The notes beneath the pieces are model-generated. The model was not told the origin of the DNA. It did not search any database and saw only the letters and a list, made by a program, of their open reading frames with translations. Shown here one piece after another: positions 1-4,727 of a stretch of 8,913 bases of DNA (position 1 is the first letter of the stretch; each line of letters begins with the position of its first letter). The DNA comes from an uncultured bacterium (GTDB lineage Bacteria > Patescibacteriota > Microgenomatia > UBA1400 > PJMF01). The position numbers were made by a program, and so were the translations under genes. The stretch covers positions 1 through 8,913 of the forward strand of contig CAITDX010000042.1 of assembly GCA_903891335.1 (NCBI GenBank), read 5' to 3'.

Positions 1-123
1 AAAATTTTAACCTGGTATATCAGAACTGTTGACATCAATAGATTGGAAGAAAGAATCGGTCAACTCTCGAAAAGCGATGAAATAATGCTCAGAAAAAACC
101 TCTTGAAATTATTTACCGATTAA
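1..123 (+). CDS. C-terminal end of a probable MazF/PemK-family mRNA interferase (5' truncated by window)
   Basis: Frame 1 is open from the first base to a TAA at 121-123 and encodes 40 residues, including WYIRTVDINRLEERIGQLS and a final amphipathic helix ending LLKLFTD. The pattern 'IRTVD..RL...IG.LS' followed by a short helix resembles the C-terminus of MazF/PemK toxins, where the strand 'vRTidk.Rl..kiG.ls' precedes the last helix. MazF enzymes cleave mRNA at short sequences and are normally paired with an antitoxin encoded just upstream, which would lie outside this window. No catalytic residue is visible in this fragment, so activity cannot be judged. The gene converges on groEL. The call rests on a short tail and could be wrong; a different small protein with a similar C-terminus is possible. 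Confidence 0.5.
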   Translation, partial: KILTWYIRTVDINRLEERIGQLSKSDEIMLRKNLLKLFTD

Positions 124-152
124 AAAATCTTTTCAATTTGTCTAAGACCGTT

Positions 153-206
153 TGAAGCCGCTGATCAACACTTCTAAAAAGCAGAAAGTGTTTCGCAGCG
201 GCTTCA
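153..206. terminator. Strong composite hairpin in the convergent gap downstream of groEL
   Basis: TGAAGCCGCTG (153-163) is perfectly complementary to CAGCGGCTTCA (196-206), giving an 11-bp GC-rich stem. Inside it AACACTT (167-173) pairs with AAGTGTT (186-192), leaving a 3x3 internal loop and a 12-nt terminal loop. It lies between the ends of two convergent genes. No T-tract directly follows on either strand; on the minus strand the nearest is about 25 nt beyond the stem (complement of the A-run at 122-127). It may be a mRNA 3'-end stabiliser or processing site rather than a classical intrinsic terminator. Confidence 0.5.
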
Positions 207-210
207 TCGA

Positions 211-248
211 GCTTGAAGAAGATTGTTTTCTTCAACAAGCAATTTTTT
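211..248 (+). terminator. Probable intrinsic terminator for the plus-strand gene ending at 123
   Basis: TTGAAGAA (213-220) pairs with TTCTTCAA (228-235) around a 7-nt loop. Two further G-C pairs are possible outside it (211-212 with 239-240, across a 3-nt bulge). A six-T tract follows at 243-248. This is hairpin plus U-tract geometry reading rightwards, in the short space before the end of groEL on the other strand. Confidence 0.5.
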
Positions 249-285
249 CAGTCAAGCATGTCGCAAGACAAACTTGAAAAGATTT

Positions 286-1917
286 TTACATCATCCCCGG
301 CATTCCACCACCCATTCCGGCTGGCATGGCGGGTTCATTTTTCTTAGGAGCATCAGCTACTAAGCATTCAGTGGTCAAAATCATTGACGCGACCGAAGCG
401 GCATTTTCTAAAGAAGCGATAGCAACTTTGGCAGGCTCAATCACACCAGCTTTGAGCAAATCCTCAAATTGATTGGTGAGCGCATTGAAGCCCCAGTTGT
501 CTTGATTCTTGGCCTTAACTTGACCAACTACCCAACCAGCATCTTCGCCAGAATTGGTTGCCAACATGCGGAGCGGCTCCTCCAAAACTACTTTGATCAA
601 ATCAACACCAGCTTGCTCATCACTGGAATCAGTTTTGATTGAGTCAAGGGCTTTAGCAGCCTTGATAAAGGTCACACCACCCCCAGGAATAATCCCTTCC
701 TCGATAGCAGCTTTGGTGGCACCCTTAGCATCGATGACGCGCTCTTTGAGATTTTTCATCTCGATTTCAGTGGAAGCACCCACTTGAATCACTGCGACAC
801 CACCAGTGAGCTTAGCTTTGCGTTCCTGCAACTTCTCGATATCAAAATCAGAAGTAGAGACCTGAATTTGCTTCTCAATTTGAGCCACTCGCGCATCGAT
901 ATCAGCTTGATTGCCACGACCACCGACAATGCGAGTGCTGTCTTTGCTGGAACGGACACTATCGGCTTGACCAAGATCAGAGATAGTAGCGTCAGTCAAT
1001 TTACGACCAGTATCACTACTAATCAGATTAGCGCCAGTCAAGACTGCAATGTCTTGGAGCATCTCTTTGCGACGGTCACCAAAGCCAGGAGCCTTCACTG
1101 CGAGACACTTGAAAGTACCGCGCAAACGATTGACCACCAAAGTGGTGAGAGCCTCACCCTCAATCTCGTCAGCAATGATTACCAATTCACGACTCTCATT
1201 CACCACTGATTCAAGAAGTGGCAAGATGTCCTTGATGCTGGCAACTTTTTGATCAGTGACTAAGATATAGGGCTTGTCACTGACTGCTTCCATGCGGTCA
1301 GAGTTGGTGACGAAGTAAGGAGAAGCATAGCCTTTGTCAAATTCCATGCCTTCCTTATGCTCAATGGCGATATCCATGGTCTTGCCTTCTTCCACCTCAA
1401 CCACCCCATCCTTACCAACTTTTTTGAGCGCTTCAGCAATTTTGGCACCAATGACTTCGTTTTGAGCAGAAATCGTAGCGACTTTTTCCCAGTCCTCTTC
1501 CTTGACGTCTTTGGCCAATTTGCGGACTTCAGCTACCACTGCTTTGACGGCTTTATCAATACCGCGCTTCATAATCATCGGATTAGCACCAGCTGCCACA
1601 TGGCGCATACCCTGCACCGCGATTTGCTGAGCCAACAGCGTAGAAGTGGTGGTACCATCACCAGCTGCATCATTGGTTTTGCTGGCCGCTTCTTTGACAA
1701 GTGAAGCACCCATGTTCTCAAATGGATCTTCGAGTTCAATTTCCTTAGCTACCGAGACGCCATCATGAATGACATTGGGAGCACCCCAAGAGCGATCGAG
1801 GGCGACATTGCGGCCTTTGGGACCAAGCGTCGTCACGACTGCACTAGCTAATTTGTTGATACCTACTACCATTTTTTGTCTGGCTTCATCGCCAAACAGC
1901 AATTGTTTTGCTGCCAT
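286..1917 (-). CDS. groEL: 60-kDa chaperonin GroEL
   Basis: ATP-driven protein-folding chaperonin of the cytoplasm, forming double seven-membered rings capped by GroES. The 543-residue product matches the family's usual length of about 540-550. It begins MAAKQLLFGDEARQKM and contains the LGPKGRNV segment, the nucleotide-binding GDGTTT motif (about residue 87), the APGFGDRRKEML apical segment, and the chaperonin signature AAIEEGIIPGGG. The Asp just before that signature (in RVIDAKGAT) corresponds to the hydrolysis Asp of E. coli GroEL (D398). The C-terminus is the typical Gly/Met tail (GMGGGMPGMM). The start is supported by an AGGAGG Shine-Dalgarno 9 nt upstream. It lies 50 nt downstream of groES on the same strand, so it is the second gene of a groESL operon. 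By hand count, bases 1081-1140 are 31/60 G+C. No oddity is visible in the protein. Confidence 0.98.
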   Translation of the reverse strand: MAAKQLLFGDEARQKMVVGINKLASAVVTTLGPKGRNVALDRSWGAPNVIHDGVSVAKEIELEDPFENMGASLVKEAASKTNDAAGDGTTTSTLLAQQIAVQGMRHVAAGANPMIMKRGIDKAVKAVVAEVRKLAKDVKEEDWEKVATISAQNEVIGAKIAEALKKVGKDGVVEVEEGKTMDIAIEHKEGMEFDKGYASPYFVTNSDRMEAVSDKPYILVTDQKVASIKDILPLLESVVNESRELVIIADEIEGEALTTLVVNRLRGTFKCLAVKAPGFGDRRKEMLQDIAVLTGANLISSDTGRKLTDATISDLGQADSVRSSKDSTRIVGGRGNQADIDARVAQIEKQIQVSTSDFDIEKLQERKAKLTGGVAVIQVGASTEIEMKNLKERVIDAKGATKAAIEEGIIPGGGVTFIKAAKALDSIKTDSSDEQAGVDLIKVVLEEPLRMLATNSGEDAGWVVGQVKAKNQDNWGFNALTNQFEDLLKAGVIEPAKVAIASLENAASVASMILTTECLVADAPKKNEPAMPAGMGGGMPGMM

Positions 1918-1924
1918 ATTAGTT

Positions 1925-1933
1925 CTCCTCCTT
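1925..1933 (-). promoter_or_regulatory. Ribosome binding site of groEL
   Basis: Read on the minus strand the sequence is AAGGAGGAG, containing a full AGGAGG anti-SD match (1927-1932) 9 nt before the groEL ATG at 1917. It fixes the start and shows that this genome uses strong Shine-Dalgarno sites at least for the chaperonin genes, unlike several other genes in the window. Confidence 0.85.
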
Positions 1934-1967
1934 TTTTCTCTATAAATTTTCTAAAAATGTTTTGCGC

Positions 1968-2396
1968 TTATTTAACTACCGCCAAAATATCTTCAAATTT
2001 GAGGAACTGATACTCAGTGTCACCAATTTTGAAATCATTGCCACCCCATTTCTTGTAGATAACTTTGTCACCAACTTTGACAGATGGTTCGCAACAGGAG
2101 TCATCACTGCAACAAGATTCTTTACTATCTTCCTTGTCATCTTCGCAATCACAATCAGAGCAACCACCGCCACAGCAACTACCCTTGTCATCACAACAAG
2201 CATCGTCGCAACACGCATCAGCACAACTGCCACAACAATCAGCTTCACCAACAGCTAGAACCGTACCATGTTGAGGCTTCTCACTCTCATTTTCTGGCAA
2301 GATAATGCCAGAAGCAGTTTTTGCCTCTGCTTTCTCAGGTTCAACTAAAACATAGCCCTTGGTGGGGTGGATTTTTTTAATATCAAGATTGGACAT
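1968..2396 (-). CDS. groES: Co-chaperonin GroES with a 16-cysteine acidic insertion in the roof-loop position
   Basis: 10-kDa co-chaperonin that caps GroEL, here 142 residues instead of the usual 95-100. The start is the ATG at 2396, preceded 4 nt upstream by AGGAGG; the frame stays open further up to 2495 but that part has no family similarity. Residues 1-50 are normal: a GYVLVEP strand, then the mobile loop KTASGIILPE, whose hydrophobic IIL contacts GroEL, then HGTVLAVGE. The C-terminal part also fits (VKVGDKVIYKKWGG, then FEDILAVVK). Between them, where E. coli GroES has about 14 residues forming the roof hairpin, residues 51-105 hold 16 Cys (54, 55, 58, 62, 63, 67, 68, 74, 75, 79, 82, 84, 95, 96, 101, 102) with many Asp/Glu and no His. 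CC pairs recur, as in metallothionein-like proteins, so metal binding is a reasonable inference. H. pylori HspA also has a Cys-rich metal-binding part, but as a C-terminal tail rich in His. Confidence 0.95.
   Translation of the reverse strand: MSNLDIKKIHPTKGYVLVEPEKAEAKTASGIILPENESEKPQHGTVLAVGEADCCGSCADACCDDACCDDKGSCCGGGCSDCDCEDDKEDSKESCCSDDSCCEPSVKVGDKVIYKKWGGNDFKIGDTEYQFLKFEDILAVVK
2091..2237 (-). other. Cys-rich (metallothionein-like) segment within GroES
   Basis: These bases encode GroES residues 54-102, containing 16 Cys arranged as CC pairs, CxC and CxxC spacings, separated by Asp, Glu, Gly, Ser and Ala. Both flanks stay in frame with conserved GroES strands, so the segment is an in-frame insertion, not a frameshift artefact. 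In a GroES heptamer the seven roof loops meet at the top of the dome, so 112 thiols would cluster there. This geometry is inferred from the E. coli structure. Confidence 0.9.
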
Positions 2397-2400
2397 AGTC

Positions 2401-2406
2401 CCTCCT
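2401..2406 (-). promoter_or_regulatory. Ribosome binding site of groES
   Basis: AGGAGG on the minus strand, 4 nt before the ATG at 2396 (spacing counted from the core). It decides between the conserved start at 2396 and the longer open frame reaching 2495. Confidence 0.85.
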
Positions 2407-2438
2407 TCTCTTTTTATATTTTGTATTGAAAATTGATC

Positions 2439-2476
2439 GTTTAGTCCATTAAGCAGTTGACTAAACTGACTGCTTA
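2439..2476 (-). promoter_or_regulatory. Two interlocked 8-bp inverted repeats upstream of groES (possible H-type pseudoknot or operator)
   Basis: GTTTAGTC (2439-2446) is the exact complement of GACTAAAC (2459-2466). TAAGCAGT (2450-2457) is the exact complement of ACTGCTTA (2469-2476). The pairs interlock, since one arm of each lies in the other's loop. In RNA read from the minus strand, stem 1 (8 bp), a 2-nt loop, stem 2 (8 bp), a 1-nt junction and a 3-nt loop give H-type pseudoknot topology, although 3 nt is short to span 8 bp. Alternatively the two hairpins are mutually exclusive, or the DNA binds a dimeric regulator. The proposed start of transcription (about 2473) would place most of this at the 5' end of the groESL mRNA, trimming a few bases of stem 1. 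Confidence 0.55.
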
Positions 2477-2479
2477 GAA

Positions 2480-2508
2480 AATGTACCACGGACAAATTAT
2501 TTTAGCAA
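2480..2508 (-). promoter_or_regulatory. Candidate sigma-70-type promoter of groESL
   Basis: On the minus strand TTGCTA (2503-2508) matches TTGACA at 4/6, and TACATT (2480-2485) matches TATAAT at 4/6, with exactly 17 bp between them. The -35 hexamer lies inside one arm of the CIRCE-like element, a normal arrangement for HrcA repression. Predicted transcription start is near 2473. Each box is weak on its own; the support is the spacing and the location. Confidence 0.4.
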
Positions 2509-2528
2509 TAAGCAATATGGACTGCTAA
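2502..2528. promoter_or_regulatory. Degenerate CIRCE-like element (possible HrcA operator)
   Basis: The element reads TTAGCAATA-N9-GACTGCTAA, the same 9-9-9 layout (27 bp) as the CIRCE consensus TTAGCACTC-N9-GAGTGCTAA. The right arm matches at 8 of 9 positions and the left arm at 6 of 9. The outer six bases of each arm are fully palindromic. It lies just past the stop codon of the upstream glycosyltransferase gene, 105 nt before the groES start, and covers the candidate -35 box. An adjacent perfect palindrome TGCTAATTAGCA (2523-2534) supplies another TTAGCA half-site. HrcA repression of groESL is the family expectation; hrcA is not in this window. Confidence 0.55.
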
Positions 2529-2536
2529 TTAGCAAA

Positions 2537-4186
2537 TTACAAGTATGCCTGGCGCAACAAAGCGTCCTGACTCACTGGAGTAACAAAAAACAGCAGATAC
2601 ACTTGTATATTCCGACTCTCATCAATAAAAATAAGATCAGCATTCTCTAAATTTCTATTTTGAGAAAAACGCTCTAGACAAAGTTTTTCTCTACCAACAT
2701 CCCAAGATACTCGTGGGTCATCACAAACCAAGTAAATAAATTGCGTGTGCTCGTACAGAGAAATGATGTTGTAACGATAAGCTGTTGTTTGTATTAATGG
2801 CTTATCAAGTTTATCTTCCAATAAATACCAATAAATTGAAGAATTCCAGTCCAATTGGTCATCGATAGTGAAAATAGAAAAATCTCCTTTATCAACTGCA
2901 TTTCTGTGCTTGAGATCAGCATATATCTGTTCGGCAATCATCATCTGTCTTTCCCTATATCCATGATTCGATGTCACTTGAAACGTTTGTAGCTGTTGCA
3001 CACTTAACAAGAATGTTAGTAAAAAAAACAATCCAACTCCAAGTAGTTGCCATTTTTTGGATAAACCAGATAAAAGCATGAATAAGCCAATTGGTAAAAG
3101 CACATAATAAGGGGTGAAATAATAGTATGGATATGGCAGTTCATTTGGCAGCTTTATTAGGATAAAAATTAGAGGAAAAAAAAGAAATGATAAGCAAATA
3201 AGAGATATCTGAATTCTCTGCTGCTCCCCAACTTGAAACCACAATATTAAAACAATAAAAAACAAAAGAAACAGACCGATAATTGCCATAAATTCCTGAT
3301 TTAATCCAAATAGTATTTTGGGGAAAGTCGCAAAATTATCTCGTAGGCTCGTCACAAATGAAACATTCATGGGTACATCTGAAGTAAATTGCCAGATAAG
3401 CAGTTTGTTCAAAAAGATTCCCAGCATCCGCGAACCAGCTTGCCAGCCATAAATAACAATCTGGTTTAAGACTAAAAAATATAAACTTAAAATTAATACG
3501 AGAGTTGTATACGTTGCCTGACTCCACACAAATTCTTTGAAAGTTAAGCGAGATTTCTTATGTTGTTTTTGATAAATTTTTAGCTGAATATATCCATTCA
3601 TTATTGCCATCCATGGATATAAAATTAACAATGAAAAATGGAAGTTTAGACTAAAAAAATACACCACATTTGCAAGCAATAAATACTTTGCTGACTGCTT
3701 ACGTAATGCCAACAATAAATAATAGGTAAAAATTAAAAAAAAGATGAGGGCGAAATGAGGCTGAAACACTGATCGACCATATAAATTAAAAACTGGCAAG
3801 ATACTTATAATTGTCGCAGTGAGCCAACGAGCAACTGGATGTTGAAAAAAAAGTTTTCCCAATAAATATCCATAAACAAACGTCGTGATCAGGCAAAAAA
3901 TTGCAATTATATACTGATATATCAATACATGATCAAAAGAAAATAAGTAAAAAATTGCTAAAAAATAATAATAAATGCCACTATTGGCCAATAGGTTGTT
4001 GCTCCCAAATGACCAAGGGGCAATCCATTTCCAGTCTTGATAGCGCACGATATGTTTGGCTACCAAAAAATCACGAGCATTATCAGCACCCCAATCATAG
4101 GTATGTTGAAAACGATAAAATCTCAGCAACAAGGTAACTGCAAACAAAACCAACACAAAAATAATGAAGAAAAATTTTGAACGCAC
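2537..4186 (-). CDS. Polytopic GT-C-type (PMT/GT39/RgtA-D-like) glycosyltransferase
   Basis: Integral membrane protein of 549 residues. It starts at a GTG with a first hydrophobic helix at about residues 5-22, followed by the extracytoplasmic loop DWGADNARD (31-39), which fits the acidic motif of GT-C enzymes using polyprenyl-phosphate sugars. The segment LLANSGIYYYFLAIFYLF (65-82) is like the 'G.lyYyl' part of PMT/ArnT-like proteins. Roughly ten hydrophobic helices extend to about residue 405 (ending LFFLLTFLLSV), and a soluble C-terminal part of about 145 residues follows. The likely role is transfer of a sugar from a lipid carrier to a surface glycan, lipid or protein; the acceptor is unknown. 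No good Shine-Dalgarno precedes the GTG. The gene starts 15 nt after the stop of the small gene upstream, suggesting co-transcription. Its composition is more AT-rich than groEL (21/60 G+C at 3661-3720 by hand count), partly expected for Phe/Ile/Leu/Tyr-rich membrane proteins. Confidence 0.75.
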   Translation of the reverse strand: MRSKFFFIIFVLVLFAVTLLLRFYRFQHTYDWGADNARDFLVAKHIVRYQDWKWIAPWSFGSNNLLANSGIYYYFLAIFYLFSFDHVLIYQYIIAIFCLITTFVYGYLLGKLFFQHPVARWLTATIISILPVFNLYGRSVFQPHFALIFFLIFTYYLLLALRKQSAKYLLLANVVYFFSLNFHFSLLILYPWMAIMNGYIQLKIYQKQHKKSRLTFKEFVWSQATYTTLVLILSLYFLVLNQIVIYGWQAGSRMLGIFLNKLLIWQFTSDVPMNVSFVTSLRDNFATFPKILFGLNQEFMAIIGLFLLFFIVLILWFQVGEQQRIQISLICLSFLFFPLIFILIKLPNELPYPYYYFTPYYVLLPIGLFMLLSGLSKKWQLLGVGLFFLLTFLLSVQQLQTFQVTSNHGYRERQMMIAEQIYADLKHRNAVDKGDFSIFTIDDQLDWNSSIYWYLLEDKLDKPLIQTTAYRYNIISLYEHTQFIYLVCDDPRVSWDVGREKLCLERFSQNRNLENADLIFIDESRNIQVYLLFFVTPVSQDALLRQAYL

Positions 4187-4201
4187 CTAGCTAGTCTATA
4201 T

Positions 4202-4561
4202 TCAACTCTCTAAGCCTTCAACTCCATAAAAGAGCGCATTGATCATCGACAGAGATTTGCGTAAATTGACTGCCAATTGCATGGACAGCGCCGCCGCTTC
4301 GGCATCAAGTTGCATGCCCTCCAAACTTAGATTTGAATTTTCCACCAACTTCGGCATAAATGATTCAAGATCACTGCGATGTTCTTTCACAAATGCTTCG
4401 CGCTTATCTTTTGATAACACCATAATTTTCTCTAGATGCAGCATAATTTCGGCCATTTCTCGAGAACGAACAAAGAGATTAAATTTCACATCAGCTGACT
4501 CAGTTGCGTTGAGGGTGGCGGAACTCGTTAATTCGAGATCATCTAAAAGTTGATAGCTCAT
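4202..4561 (-). CDS. Hypothetical protein, 119 residues, mostly helical
   Basis: I do not recognise this family. From the ATG at 4561 the protein begins MSYQLLDDLELTSSATLN, is soluble with no signal peptide or membrane helix, and is predicted helical from about residue 30 (REMAEIMLHLEKIMVLSKDKR) to the end, with acidic and hydrophobic residues alternating as in a helical bundle. It contains no cysteine. It ends in TGA. The start is preferred over upstream ATGs in the same frame because a TATAAT box lies exactly 7 nt before it, and because the extra 39 residues would be translated from the short repeats at 4589-4699 (they contain AKSSW-KRC twice). It is the first gene of a likely two-gene unit with the glycosyltransferase, so a role in surface or envelope biology is possible but unproven. 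Confidence 0.65.
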   Translation of the reverse strand: MSYQLLDDLELTSSATLNATESADVKFNLFVRSREMAEIMLHLEKIMVLSKDKREAFVKEHRSDLESFMPKLVENSNLSLEGMQLDAEAAALSMQLAVNLRKSLSMINALFYGVEGLES

Positions 4562-4568
4562 AGCGTCT

Positions 4569-4574
4569 ATTATA
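4569..4574 (-). promoter_or_regulatory. -10 box for the 4202-4561 gene; probable leaderless transcript
   Basis: On the minus strand a perfect TATAAT is followed by 7 nt (AGACGCT) and then the ATG at 4561. Transcription would therefore start at or within a base or two of the A of the start codon, leaving no 5' UTR and no Shine-Dalgarno. No good -35 hexamer is seen at 16-18 bp. Confidence 0.6.
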
Positions 4575-4588
4575 GCGTATCTTTTTAT

Positions 4589-4699
4589 GCAAAAGATGCT
4601 GAGGCATCTTTTATACCAGCTGCTTTTTGCAGGGTCAGAAATCGCTTTGCATCTTTTGCACCAGCTGCTTTTTGCCAAGCGTTGCTTTGCAAAAAGCAG
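4589..4699. repeat. Cluster of short direct and inverted repeats between divergent genes
   Basis: A 27-bp unit (GCATCTTTT..ACCAGC then TGCTTTTTGC) occurs at 4604-4630 and 4649-4675 with 25 of 27 positions identical and a 45-bp period. Its ends also recur inverted. AAAAGATGC (4591-4599) forms a 9-bp stem with GCATCTTTT (4604-4612) over the tetraloop TGAG. CTGCTTTTTGC (4665-4675) pairs with GCAAAAAGCAG (4689-4699), an 11-bp stem. The cluster fills most of the spacer between the -10 boxes of the divergent genes. It could be a small dispersed repeat family, a bidirectional transcription insulator, or a regulator site. Confidence 0.75.
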
Positions 4700-4714
4700 G
4701 GTTCAAAATATAAT
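4686..4714 (+). promoter_or_regulatory. Promoter of the tsaC-tsaE / tsaD cluster
   Basis: A perfect TATAAT at 4709-4714 is preceded at 17 bp by TTTGCA (4686-4691; 4/6 match to TTGACA). Transcription would start near 4721, giving a leader of about 7 nt before the ATG at 4728. GAAGG at 4718-4722 could be a weak Shine-Dalgarno but would be partly or wholly outside such a short mRNA leader. Confidence 0.6.
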
Positions 4715-4727
4715 AGCGAAGGCAAAT

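Noticed and set aside
153..206. Integron attC site or mobile-element end
   Set aside because: The hairpin lacks the RYYYAAC/GTTRRRY core pair at its ends, and no integrase or transposase is present.
1962..2305. Several overlapping open frames on both strands across the cysteine-rich part of groES
   Set aside because: They follow from the skewed codon content (Cys, Asp, Gly) of the insert. None has a family resemblance or its own ribosome binding site, while the GroES frame is anchored by conserved strands on both sides.
4604..4675. CRISPR array
   Set aside because: Only two repeat copies exist, the intervening sequence is 18 bp, parts of the repeat also recur inverted, and no cas gene is in the window.
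4562..4678. N-terminal extension of the 119-residue hypothetical protein to an ATG at 4678
   Set aside because: The added residues are a translation of the intergenic repeats, and a TATAAT box directly precedes the ATG at 4561.
4587..4727. Upstream in-frame extension of TsaC-TsaE
   Set aside because: It runs through the repeat cluster and the promoter; TsaC similarity begins at 4728.
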